In this document: positions 35,438 through 43,356 of the stretch, piece after piece | How the letters are laid out: each line of letters begins with the position of its first letter | How positions within the stretch are numbered: the stretch's first letter is position 1 | Source of the DNA: JAXLQL01 sp046331625 | GTDB taxonomy: Bacteria; Acidobacteriota; Terriglobia; Bryobacterales; Bryobacteraceae | Reading direction: 5' to 3' | Assembly (NCBI GenBank): GCA_046331625.1 | Contig: JAXLQL010000006.1 | Location: forward strand, 62,001-126,000 | Length of the DNA: 64,000 nt | Program-made: the position numbers and the translations under genes | Notes under the pieces: generated by a model | The model's input: the letters and a program-made list of their open reading frames with translations, nothing else | The model's database searches: none | What the model was told of the DNA's origin: nothing

Positions 35438-35477
35438 GCGGGACTGAAGTCCCGCGCTGGCTAAAGCCCGCCCTACA
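35438..35477 (-). repeat. REP-like double hairpin, type A (copy 8)
   Basis: GCGGGACTGAAGTCCCGC, then GCTGGCTAAAGCCCGCCC and TACACGGAAGGGC. It starts 12 bp upstream of the TTG start of the GH31-like gene, so it lies in that gene's leader or promoter. Confidence 0.9.
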
Positions 35478-35541
35478 CGGAAGGGCAAGTGCTGATGCCG
35501 GCATCGGGTTGTTTTCGCGGGCCTCGATACGAGTTTAGGGA

Positions 35542-35581
35542 GCGGGGTTAAAGTCCCGCGCAGGCTGAAGCCTGCCCCACA
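35542..35581 (-). repeat. REP-like double hairpin, type B (copy 9)
   Basis: GCGGGGTTAAAGTCCCGC, then GCAGGCTGAAGCCTGC and CCCACA. Partner of copy 8, 104 bp apart. Confidence 0.85.
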
Positions 35582-35703
35582 CGTCGAGGCAAGTGCCTCA
35601 GTGCCGCTCGCTGACGCGCGCGGCTCGGCAACGGACGAAGTGCTGACAATGAGTTGTTTCTGGAGATGTGTTTTCAAAGAAGCGAAAGGTTGCAAGAGCC
35701 GCG

Positions 35704-36744
35704 TCATCCGGAGCGGCGCTCCTGGGGCGGAGCGCAACTGCCACGGATAATGAGGCTGGTTGGCATGATTACGGCTTGCGGATCGGCGGATCGGCGTTTC
35801 TTGAGGCGGCCTTCGATCAACTGGAACGCGCGAGCTCCGATCTCTTCGGTGGGCTGGGAAACGGTGGTGATGGGCGGCTTGCAGAGCGTGGCCCAGATCG
35901 GATCGTCGAACATGGCGAACGAAATGTCGCGCGGGATGGAGAGGCCGCGGTCGTGAATCGCCTGCATGGCGCCGATGGCGAGGAAGGCGTTGGTCGCGAG
36001 AATCGCCGTGGGGGGATCTGCGAGGCGAAGCAGGTCGGCCGTGACGCGGCGGCCGTTGTCGATACTGCCCCGAACGATCGCCTGGTACTCGGGCCGGGTT
36101 TCGATGCCGGCGTCGCGCAGAGCTTTGACGTACCCGTTGTAGCGCCCCGCGCGGGTGGGGACTCCGGAAATGGGACCGCCGACGATGGCGACTTTGCGGT
36201 GGCCCAGATCGAGCAGGTAGCGAGTCGCGTTTTCAGCGGCGAGCATGTTGTCGACGTGGACGGTGTCGAGGCCGAGGTTGGGGTCGTCGCGATCGACCAG
36301 CACGATGGGGAGGCCCGAGTCGCGCGCCTGCTTGATGGCTTCGTGATTGCCTCCGGTGGTGACGATGATCATGCCGTCGACCTGTTTCGACTTGACGGTA
36401 TTGAGCGCTTCCTTCTCCTGCGCCGGGTCGTCGTCGGAATTGGCGAGAATCACCTGGTAGCCGGCGCGGCGAGCCTCGTCCTGAATGGCCCGAACAATAG
36501 CCGTGTAGAACGGGTTGAGGATATCGGTGACCACCACGCCGATGGTCCGGGACGAGCGGCGGCGAAGCGCGGCGGCCATTGCGTTGGGCTGGTAGTTGAG
36601 CCTCGCCGCGATTTCGAGAATGCGCTCGCGGGTTTCCTTGGAGGTCTGCTTCCAGCGGCGGTTGAGCACATTCGAGACGGTGGAGGCGGACACTCCGGCT
36701 TCGCGAGCCACGTCTTGAATGGTCGGGACGGCTTGCTTCTTCAT
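35704..36744 (-). CDS. LacI-family transcription repressor
   Basis: A 346-residue regulator from ATG 36744. The LacI helix-turn-helix is at 7-30 (TIQDVAREAGVSASTVSNVLN), the hinge helix near 50-60 (NAMAAALR), then a periplasmic-binding-protein-like effector domain (IGVVVTDILNPFYTAIVRAI...). It overlaps the permease stop by ATGA and is the last gene of a sugar-transport operon, so it likely represses that operon and is relieved by its sugar. A palindromic site stands before the first operon gene. The frame open to 37818 is antisense-like shadow of the permease. Confidence 0.92.
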   Translation of the reverse strand: MKKQAVPTIQDVAREAGVSASTVSNVLNRRWKQTSKETRERILEIAARLNYQPNAMAAALRRRSSRTIGVVVTDILNPFYTAIVRAIQDEARRAGYQVILANSDDDPAQEKEALNTVKSKQVDGMIIVTTGGNHEAIKQARDSGLPIVLVDRDDPNLGLDTVHVDNMLAAENATRYLLDLGHRKVAIVGGPISGVPTRAGRYNGYVKALRDAGIETRPEYQAIVRGSIDNGRRVTADLLRLADPPTAILATNAFLAIGAMQAIHDRGLSIPRDISFAMFDDPIWATLCKPPITTVSQPTEEIGARAFQLIEGRLKKRRSADPQAVIMPTSLIIRGSCAPPQERRSG

Positions 36745-37664
36745 CCGAGCTTCCGCTTGCGCAGTTCGTCCACCGACACGGCCAGGATGATCACCGCGCC
36801 GATGATCACTTGTTGGAGATAGGGGGAGATGCCGAGCAGGTCTGATCCATTGGAGAGCAGGCCCATGATGAAGGCGCCCACGAGCGTCCCGATGACGCTG
36901 CCTTCGCCGCCGCGGAGACTGCCACCGCCGATCACGACCGCAGCGATCGCCTGCAACTCGTAGCCCTGGCCCGCAGTTGGCTGTCCGGTCATGAGGCGCG
37001 ATGCCTCGATCATTCCGGCCAGGCCGGTGAGCATTCCGCCGAGCGTGTAGATGGCGGTGGTGACCATGGCCACGTTGATTCCGGCGTAGAGGGCGGCCTC
37101 GGAATTGCTGCCGATGGCGAAGGCGTAGCGGCCGAGTTTGGTGTGCTCGAGGATCACGTGCACGGCGGCGGCGCAGGCCACCAGAATCCACAAAACAAAG
37201 GGGACTCCGAGGACGCGGCCCTCGCCCAGGAAGGAAAACTCCTTGGGGATCTGGTGGACCGGGAGGCCGCCGGAGATGATCAGCGCCAAGCCGCGAACGA
37301 TGCCGAGCGTACCGAGCGTGACGATGAACGGGTTGATCTTGAGGCGCACCGTCATCAAGCCGTTGGCGAAGCCGCAGAACATGCCGGTGAGGATGCCAAC
37401 CGCAATGCCCGCCGCGATGGGCCAGTTCTTTTCCATCACCATGGTGCCGAGGAGGCCGCCGATGGCGAGGATCGAGCCAACGGAAAGATCGATGCCGCCG
37501 CAGATGATGATCATGGTCATGCCGAGGGCCATGGTGTTGATCACGGCGGTTTGGCGGACGACGCTCGACAGGTTGGTCTCGGTGAGGAAATTGGGGGAAG
37601 CGGCGATCGACAGAAAGATGAACAGTGAGATGAGGGTGACGAACGGCAGCAGACGCTGGATCAC
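36741..37664 (-). CDS. Sugar ABC transporter permease (RbsC family)
   Basis: A 307-residue inner-membrane protein with 8-10 helices and the RbsC hallmark GGIDLSVGSILAIGG near 56-70, plus NPFIVTLGTLGIVRG and GYELQAIAAVVIGGGSLRGGEGSV, the ATPase-contact segment. It carries a monosaccharide across the inner membrane with the ATPase encoded upstream (4-bp overlap). No periplasmic binding protein gene is beside it. Confidence 0.95.
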   Translation of the reverse strand: MIQRLLPFVTLISLFIFLSIAASPNFLTETNLSSVVRQTAVINTMALGMTMIIICGGIDLSVGSILAIGGLLGTMVMEKNWPIAAGIAVGILTGMFCGFANGLMTVRLKINPFIVTLGTLGIVRGLALIISGGLPVHQIPKEFSFLGEGRVLGVPFVLWILVACAAAVHVILEHTKLGRYAFAIGSNSEAALYAGINVAMVTTAIYTLGGMLTGLAGMIEASRLMTGQPTAGQGYELQAIAAVVIGGGSLRGGEGSVIGTLVGAFIMGLLSNGSDLLGISPYLQQVIIGAVIILAVSVDELRKRKLG

Positions 37665-39193
37665 GAGGGCATTCCTTCACGGGGGCCTTGCTCGGGGTCT
37701 TGTTCGAGCGATGACGGCGTGACCGAGGCCGCCAAGTGCATGATTTCCTCTTGCGTGGTGCGGCCCGGGAGTTCGCCGGCGATGCGGCCCTGGGCCATGA
37801 CCAGGATCCGGTCGGCAACCTGGATCAGTTCGGGCAACTCGGAACTGACCATCAGCAATCCGGCGCCGTTGCGGGCAAGCTCGTCCATGGTCTGAAAGAC
37901 TTCCGTCTTGGCGCCGACGTCGATTCCGCGCGTGGGCTCGTCGAAGAGGAACACGCGGGCGCCGCAGGCGAGCCACTTGGCGATGACCACCTTCTGCTGG
38001 TTGCCTCCGCTGAGGCGGCCGGCCCGCTGGCGGGGCGACTCGGTCTTGATGCGGAGCTTGGCGATGAGGTCCGTGGCCACCTTCCGTTCCGCCTCCGAAT
38101 CGAGCAGGCCGTGGCGGCTGACGGCATCGAGGTTGGCGATGGTCATGTTGTGGCCCACCGGAAGGTCGCGGGCCAAGCCGGCGCGCTGGCGGTCTTCCGG
38201 AATCAAGGCGATGCCCGCGGCGACGGCATCGCGGGGGTGGCGGACCCGTAAGTCCCGGCCGTCCATGGAGATGCGGCCGGAGTCAACGGGGTCGAGTCCG
38301 AACAAGGCCCGGCATAACTCGGTCCGGCCAGCCCCGATGAGGCCAGCCATGCCGACGATCTCGCCTTCGCGGATGGAAAGGTTGATGTCTTTGAGCAAAG
38401 GAGCCCGGCTTATCCCCTCCACGCGTAAAAGTTCCTTGCCGGGGCTCACGGGTTGGCGAGAAAAATACGAATTTAGTTCCCGGCCGACCATGTGCTGGAT
38501 GAGCTTCTCTTTCGGGAGCTCGGCCAAGGGGCAGGTGTGGACGGTTTCGCCGTCGCGGAGGATGGTAACGCGGTCGCCGACGGAGCGCAGTTCCTCGAGG
38601 CGATGCGTGATGTAGATGACACCCATCTTGCGCTTGCGAAGCTGGCTGACGATCTCGAAGACCTGCCGGCTCTCGGCTTCGGAAAGGGCAGAGGTGGGTT
38701 CGTCGAAGATGAGGAGGCTTGATCCGTGCTGGATGGCGCGGCAGATCTCCACAAGCTGCTTGCCAGCGGGCGAGAGGCGCTCCACACGCCAGTCGGCCTG
38801 GAGAGGGAAGGAGTGGTCCTGGATGAGGCGCGACGCCATGGCGGTCATGCGGGCGCGGTCTACGAAGCCGAGTCCACGCAGGGGCATTTTGCCGAGGAAG
38901 ATGTTCTCGGCGACGGTGAGGTGGGGAGCCAGGAGCGATTCCTGGTGGACCATGGCGACACCAATGGCCGAGGCGTCTGACGGTTTCTGAAACGATACGG
39001 GCTGTCCGTTCCAGAGGACCTCGCCAGCATCCGGGGGAATCATCCCGGCGACGATCTTCATGAGGGTGGACTTGCCGGCGCCATTCTCGCCCATGAGCAA
39101 ATGGACTTCACCGGCTTCCACCGAAAGGTTCCCGTTGCGAAGCGCCGTGATTCCTCCAAAGCGCTTCTGAATACCGCGCAGCTGCAGGAGCAT
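37661..39193 (-). CDS. Sugar ABC transporter ATP-binding protein (RbsA/MglA family)
   Basis: A 510-residue protein with two fused ATPase domains. The first has GENGAGKSTLMK (36-47) and LSPAGKQLVEICRAI with SALSEAESRQ; the second has the usual degenerate Walker A (GLIGAGRTELCR) but an intact LSGGNQQKVVIAKWL signature. It powers import of a pentose or hexose. First gene of the rbsA-rbsC-lacI operon; the ATG at 39193 has a palindromic site just upstream. Confidence 0.95.
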   Translation of the reverse strand: MLLQLRGIQKRFGGITALRNGNLSVEAGEVHLLMGENGAGKSTLMKIVAGMIPPDAGEVLWNGQPVSFQKPSDASAIGVAMVHQESLLAPHLTVAENIFLGKMPLRGLGFVDRARMTAMASRLIQDHSFPLQADWRVERLSPAGKQLVEICRAIQHGSSLLIFDEPTSALSEAESRQVFEIVSQLRKRKMGVIYITHRLEELRSVGDRVTILRDGETVHTCPLAELPKEKLIQHMVGRELNSYFSRQPVSPGKELLRVEGISRAPLLKDINLSIREGEIVGMAGLIGAGRTELCRALFGLDPVDSGRISMDGRDLRVRHPRDAVAAGIALIPEDRQRAGLARDLPVGHNMTIANLDAVSRHGLLDSEAERKVATDLIAKLRIKTESPRQRAGRLSGGNQQKVVIAKWLACGARVFLFDEPTRGIDVGAKTEVFQTMDELARNGAGLLMVSSELPELIQVADRILVMAQGRIAGELPGRTTQEEIMHLAASVTPSSLEQDPEQGPREGMPS

Positions 39194-39201
39194 GCAAAGG
39201 G

Positions 39202-39216
39202 ATCAGTGTACACGAT
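39202..39216 (-). promoter_or_regulatory. Possible LacI-family operator
   Basis: ATCAGTGTACACGAT is an imperfect palindrome centred on GTGTACAC. It lies 9-23 bp upstream of the rbsA ATG and contains a TACACT hexamer that could be the -10 box, a site where a repressor would block initiation. The LacI gene in the same operon is the obvious candidate. Confidence 0.35.
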
Positions 39217-39386
39217 TTCAGCAGTGGGGACTGAGGGGGATCGTTGTCAAGACCACGAAAAGGCCCTGTGGAAACACGCAATCGAGGGTGTTCCCCTGAG
39301 GTAGAGGACCCTGCTACCTTAGGGTGAATCAGGGATGGCTGGCGGCGTCCTTGTTGCCTCACAATCAGGGGGCAAGAGGGAACGCC

Positions 39387-40193
39387 ATGCAAAAAACAGC
39401 ACTATTGCTTTTGATTTGTACCTTGAACTTGGGGGCACAGGCAATCGTGCAACACAGCGTGGCGGCAGCCGCAGGAACTGTTGCGGGCACCGTAGCTGGG
39501 AAAAAGATCAGCGACTCGCTGAATGCGACGTCGCGGGTTACAGATTCGGCTGCCCAAACCGGGGCTGATAAAAAGGCACAGTCGTCCTCAAAACAGACGA
39601 ACAAACAACAGGCGAAGAGCCAGGAGGAGAAGGCGCCGGCGGCCGCAGCCAAGTCAGCGGACGCCAAGAGTGCTCCAGCGGGACAAAAGAACAGCGCAAG
39701 CTCTGGAGGAGCCCAAACCACGACCCCGCAGGAACCGGTCCGCGCGGCAAAATCAGGTCCGCGTGCCCCGGCGCCCATTTCAAAAGATTCGAAGCCCGCA
39801 GCGAGCGCGGCAGCCAGTGCGAGTGGTAGCGATGCCGCCGCCGGCGCTGCTGCATCGGAGGACACGCCCGCTCCGCGGGTGGTCGCTCGTAAGCCCGCCA
39901 CGCGGCGGAAGACGCGCGTGCGGCCGAAGCCGGAAGTGGTCGCCGCGGCTCCCGCGCCTGCGCCGCCAGCGGCTGTGGTTCCCGCGGAAGAGCCGGTGAA
40001 AGACATCACCGAGATTCAGGTGGGCACGACGCGCCAGGCGGTCTTGAATCGGCTGGGACGGCCGGTGTCGCGTGTGTCGATGCCGGAAGAGGACGGGCTC
40101 AAAGAGATCTTCACGTATGCGCGGACTGGGTATGGGTGGGGTACGGTGCGGTTGAAGAACGGCGTAGTGATTGAAGTGGAGCGCCGGCAGTAG
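39387..40193 (+). CDS. Exported Ala/Lys/Pro-rich protein with BamE/SmpA-like domain
   Basis: A 268-residue protein from ATG 39387 (AGAGGG 6 bases upstream). Signal peptide 1-19 (KTALLLLICTLNLGAQA). Residues about 40-200 are low-complexity (Ala, Lys, Ser, Pro), likely a flexible spacer. The C-terminal 65 residues (ITEIQVGTTRQAVLNRLGRP ... FTYARTGYGWGTVRLKNGVVIEVE) have the shape of a SmpA/OmlA (BamE) domain. It is probably anchored or tethered in the periplasm. Not a lipoprotein (no lipobox). Divergent from the sugar operon, 193 bp apart. Confidence 0.7.
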   Translation: MQKTALLLLICTLNLGAQAIVQHSVAAAAGTVAGTVAGKKISDSLNATSRVTDSAAQTGADKKAQSSSKQTNKQQAKSQEEKAPAAAAKSADAKSAPAGQKNSASSGGAQTTTPQEPVRAAKSGPRAPAPISKDSKPAASAAASASGSDAAAGAAASEDTPAPRVVARKPATRRKTRVRPKPEVVAAAPAPAPPAAVVPAEEPVKDITEIQVGTTRQAVLNRLGRPVSRVSMPEEDGLKEIFTYARTGYGWGTVRLKNGVVIEVERRQ

Positions 40194-40221
40194 GGCCAGC
40201 GAGACGGTGCAAGCATCGGCA

Positions 40222-40262
40222 GCGGGACTTGAAGTCCCGCGCGGGCTGAAGCTCAGCCTACA
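40222..40262 (-). repeat. REP-like double hairpin (copy 10)
   Basis: GCGGGACTTGAAGTCCCGC with one extra base in the loop, then GCGGGCTGAAGCTCAGCC and TACA. It fills most of the gap between convergent genes ending at 40193 and 40266. Confidence 0.8.
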
Positions 40263-40265
40263 CGG

Positions 40266-41162
40266 CTACGCCCAGTGCGGGAAGAAGGCTTTCCAGTTCT
40301 CGTAGAGGATCATGTCCTGAACCTCTTCGGGGACCTTGGGGAGCCCGGTGCCTTCCACGGGCTTGTTCACGGCGCGCAATCCGGCCACGATGTTCGCCAT
40401 GGTGCCGGATGGGAAGTCGGAGCCGGGCAGGATTTTGTGCTCCACGCCGTACTCCATGGCGGTGATCATCGACTGCCAGTAGCGCCACGGGCGGTAGTGG
40501 ACCGCGCTGATGTCGGTGTACAAGTTCGGGCACTTGCGCGCGAGCACGATCACGTCGGTCTCCCATGGATGACCGAGATGGGCAATGATCATCTTGAGAT
40601 CGGGGAAGTCCATCGCCACGTCTTCCAGTTGCAGCGGCAAGCCCCACTTGAGTTTTGCTGCGGTGGGAAACGTGGTCCCTTGATGCCACATGATTGGCAG
40701 GCCGTGATGCTGCACGCGCTTGAAGAAGGGCCAGTGCTTGCGGTCCTGCGGATCGAAGTGCTGGTAGACCGGACCGAGCTTGAGCCCCTTCAGCTTCAGC
40801 GTGTTCACGCAGTGGTCGAGTTGTTCGATGCAGTCGGGCCGGCCGGGATCGACTGACGCCCAGCCTTCCACCTTGTCCGGATGCTCGGCGGCGTAGTCTG
40901 CGATGACCTCGTTAGGCACGTCAATGCCGGACGCCTTCGCCTGGAGCCCGAAGACGACCACTTTGCTTACGATCTCGGACGCCTTCCAGTGTGTGTCGGG
41001 CTTCGAGTCATAGCAGTGCTTGTCGAGATTGGCGGAGTAGGCCAGGCCGCCGGAGCGTTTCAGCTTCACCAGCTTGGAGGCCAGCGCCTCGCCGGCGTAG
41101 TCTTCGCTCAAGTGGTCCGGGTACCACATCAAGTGCGTGTGACAGTCGATCAGCGTTTTCAT
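40266..41162 (-). CDS. Amidohydrolase-2-family metal hydrolase
   Basis: A 298-residue cytoplasmic barrel enzyme. It begins with the metal-binding DCHTHLMWYP (HxH at 8-10), then VDPGRPDCIEQL, HQGTTFP, IIAHLGHPWETD (His ligand) and ILPGSDFPSG (Asp ligand). Family members are decarboxylases or hydrolases of aromatic or lactone acids. It follows the enolase-superfamily gene by 3 bp on the same strand, so the two likely act in one pathway, for example opening a lactone made from an acid sugar. Confidence 0.88.
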   Translation of the reverse strand: MKTLIDCHTHLMWYPDHLSEDYAGEALASKLVKLKRSGGLAYSANLDKHCYDSKPDTHWKASEIVSKVVVFGLQAKASGIDVPNEVIADYAAEHPDKVEGWASVDPGRPDCIEQLDHCVNTLKLKGLKLGPVYQHFDPQDRKHWPFFKRVQHHGLPIMWHQGTTFPTAAKLKWGLPLQLEDVAMDFPDLKMIIAHLGHPWETDVIVLARKCPNLYTDISAVHYRPWRYWQSMITAMEYGVEHKILPGSDFPSGTMANIVAGLRAVNKPVEGTGLPKVPEEVQDMILYENWKAFFPHWA

Positions 41163-41165
41163 GAT

Positions 41166-42290
41166 TCAGAAATCTACTCTCATCGAATTGACAGCTTCCA
41201 TATCGAGCTCGACTCCGAGGCCCGGGCCATTGGGTGGGCGCAGCCAGCCGTTCTCGATGGGAACCGGCTTCGAGACGATGTCGCACGCGTAGCGCAGCGG
41301 ACCGAAGGTCTCGATGGGGAAGGGAAGGTTCGGGAGCGCCACGGCGAGATGCGCGCAAGCCGCCGTGGCAATGCCCATTTCGGCTTGGCTTCCGATGATG
41401 CAGGGGACACCGAGAGCGGCACCGAGAGAGAAAATATCCGCAGCCGCGCGCAAGCCTCCGGCTTCGGACACGTAGACGTTCCACACGTCGGCGGCTTCGG
41501 CGCGAGCGAGCTCAAACGCGTCGGCTAGCGTGTGGCAGCTCTCGTCGGCCATGACAGGAAGCCCGGTCATGGTTCGGAGCGCGCGAAGGCCATCGAGATT
41601 GCGGCGTCCGAGCGGCTGTTCCACCCAGGCGATGGTGGCGGCGCTGGCGAACGAGCGCATCGCTTGGGCAGCTTCGGAAACGCTGGGCCAGGCCATGTTG
41701 GCGTCGAGCCGCAGGGGAGTCTCCGGACCAACTGCGGCGGACACGGCGCGCACGGCGGCCAAATCGTCTTCGAGGCGCCGGCCCACCTTGAGCTTGATGG
41801 CGTGGAATCCAGCGGCTTTGCCTGCGGCGGCATCGTGCGCCATTTCTTCGGGAGACTTCTGATAGATTCCCCACGCGAGCGGTGCGCGGTCTCGCATGCG
41901 GCCGCCGAGCAACTGGTACACCGGGATGCCGTAGATCTTGCCCGCGATGTCGAGCAGCGCCATTTCGAAGGCGCAGCGGAGATACGGCCAGCTCAGTTCT
42001 CCGCCGAGCAGGCGCTCCACTTCCGCCAACACCTTCGGCGCTTCGAGCGCGTCAAAGCCAACGAGCGCGGGGGCGAGCAACTTGCGCGCGGCGTGGCACA
42101 GCGAGTGGCCGATCCGGGGAAAAGTGATCGAGATCTCGCCCAAGCCTTCGCAGCCGCCTTCCGTGATGAGGCGGATGATGCCGAACTCGGACGCGGTAAC
42201 CGGATCCCGTGGGTTGAGGCCAGAGCGGACCGCCTCCTTTCGGGGGGCTCGAATGGCGATGACGTCGATCTCACGAATCCGGGTATTCAT
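41166..42290 (-). CDS. Enolase-superfamily enzyme (muconate cycloisomerase/epimerase type)
   Basis: A 374-residue protein. ATG 42290 is chosen (GGTGAG 6 bases upstream); the ATG at 42329 lies past the divergent gene start. Catalytic features: KLK at 166-168 on the second strand, metal ligands Asp196 (RLDANMAW), Glu224 (WVEQP) and Asp249 (MADES). At the sixth strand, where this group usually carries the second catalytic Lys, the residues are NVYVSEAGGL without a Lys. It could be a dehydratase, racemase or a one-base enzyme. It forms an operon with the amidohydrolase. Confidence 0.85.
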   Translation of the reverse strand: MNTRIREIDVIAIRAPRKEAVRSGLNPRDPVTASEFGIIRLITEGGCEGLGEISITFPRIGHSLCHAARKLLAPALVGFDALEAPKVLAEVERLLGGELSWPYLRCAFEMALLDIAGKIYGIPVYQLLGGRMRDRAPLAWGIYQKSPEEMAHDAAAGKAAGFHAIKLKVGRRLEDDLAAVRAVSAAVGPETPLRLDANMAWPSVSEAAQAMRSFASAATIAWVEQPLGRRNLDGLRALRTMTGLPVMADESCHTLADAFELARAEAADVWNVYVSEAGGLRAAADIFSLGAALGVPCIIGSQAEMGIATAACAHLAVALPNLPFPIETFGPLRYACDIVSKPVPIENGWLRPPNGPGLGVELDMEAVNSMRVDF

Positions 42291-42304
42291 GAACGGCTCA
42301 CCAG

Positions 42305-42312
42305 AGTATACT
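42305..42312. promoter_or_regulatory. Palindromic -10 box shared by divergent genes
   Basis: AGTATACT reads TATACT on both strands (42307-42312 plus; 42305-42310 minus). Start codons at 42324 (plus) and 42290 (minus) give predicted leaders of about 5 and 8 bases. The whole divergent gap is 33 bp. Confidence 0.5.
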
Positions 42313-42323
42313 TCGGGTTTCTC

Positions 42324-43238
42324 ATGCAACGGATCACCCGCGACAAAATCACTCCCGTATTTGATCGAAGACTCGCTCCCGTGGCCCGCGTCAAGGCAGG
42401 CGAGGAGTTCCTGGTCGAGACCGAGGACTCACGCGGAGGTCTCACGCGCATTCCGGAACACACGACGCCCGAGTACCTGTTGGCGATCCGAAAGCGGGGC
42501 TACTACGGGAATCCGGTGACAGGGCCGATCTATGTAGAAGACGCGCAACCCGGAGATACGCTCGCCGTGCAGATTCTCGAGCAGACTTGCGACAGCCTCG
42601 GCTACATGGGCTACTGGCCGTTTCTGTTCCACCTCGAGGATTTTTTCGACAAGCCGGCCACCGTGCTTTGCGATATCGAAGACGGCAGGACCATTCGATT
42701 CGCGGAAGATATCCGGATTCCGGTGAAGCCCATGATTGGGACGATCGGCGTTTGGCCGCCCCGCGAAGCGATCGCGTCGGGCAAGATGGGCAAGCATTGC
42801 GGCAATGTCGATGTGCAGGAGATGCGCGCCGGAAGCACCCTGTATCTGCCCGTTTTCGTGGAGGGCGCGCTGCTGTGCCTGGGCGATTGCCACGCGATCC
42901 AGAGCGACGGCGAGATTGGGAGTCTCGAGATCCGGAGCCAGGTGAGGCTGCGATGCGAGGTGATTCGCGGGCGGAGCCCACAGATGACGTGGCCGCGGAT
43001 CGAGACGGAAGACTCGCTGGTGACGGTGGGAATCGCGACGCCGCTCGAAGAGGCGATGCGGCAGGCTCTGCGGGAAATGATTTTCTGGATCGGCGAACGC
43101 ACCGGGATGTCGAAGCACGAGGCGTATCTGCTGATCGGCTTGGTGGGGGACGCGCGGCCCGGGCAGGCACAGGTTCCGGATTACTCGATGCGCTGCATTT
43201 TTCCCAAACGCTATTTGCGCGAAAGACCGGTCTCATGA
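42324..43238 (+). CDS. Acetamidase/formamidase-family protein
   Basis: A 304-residue FmdA/AmdA-family enzyme starting at ATG 42324. Visible blocks are VTGPIYVEDAQPGDTLAVQI, MIGTIGVWP, HCGNVDVQEMRAGSTLYLPVFVEGALLCLGDCHAIQSDGEI, and DYSMRCIFPKRY near the end, with the His/Asp/Cys cluster that binds metal in the family. It hydrolyses short amides such as formamide, releasing ammonia. Divergent from the enolase-superfamily/amidohydrolase operon with a shared promoter. True substrate unproven. Confidence 0.9.
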   Translation: MQRITRDKITPVFDRRLAPVARVKAGEEFLVETEDSRGGLTRIPEHTTPEYLLAIRKRGYYGNPVTGPIYVEDAQPGDTLAVQILEQTCDSLGYMGYWPFLFHLEDFFDKPATVLCDIEDGRTIRFAEDIRIPVKPMIGTIGVWPPREAIASGKMGKHCGNVDVQEMRAGSTLYLPVFVEGALLCLGDCHAIQSDGEIGSLEIRSQVRLRCEVIRGRSPQMTWPRIETEDSLVTVGIATPLEEAMRQALREMIFWIGERTGMSKHEAYLLIGLVGDARPGQAQVPDYSMRCIFPKRYLRERPVS

Positions 43239-43240
43239 GT

Positions 43241-43254
43241 GTTCGATATCGAAC
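43241..43254. promoter_or_regulatory. Perfect 14-bp palindrome
   Basis: GTTCGATATCGAAC starts 3 bases after the formamidase stop and 103 bp before the ADOP permease. It has the size of a repressor operator; no matching regulator gene is adjacent. Confidence 0.3.
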
Positions 43255-43356
43255 AACGGTGTCCATAGCTGGTGTGGCTGGCGGAGCCGGCGGAGACCGT
43301 AACTATAGCGGGATCAGCGGTAACTGCCTTGGCGAGCGAAATGCAAGAGGTGGTGC

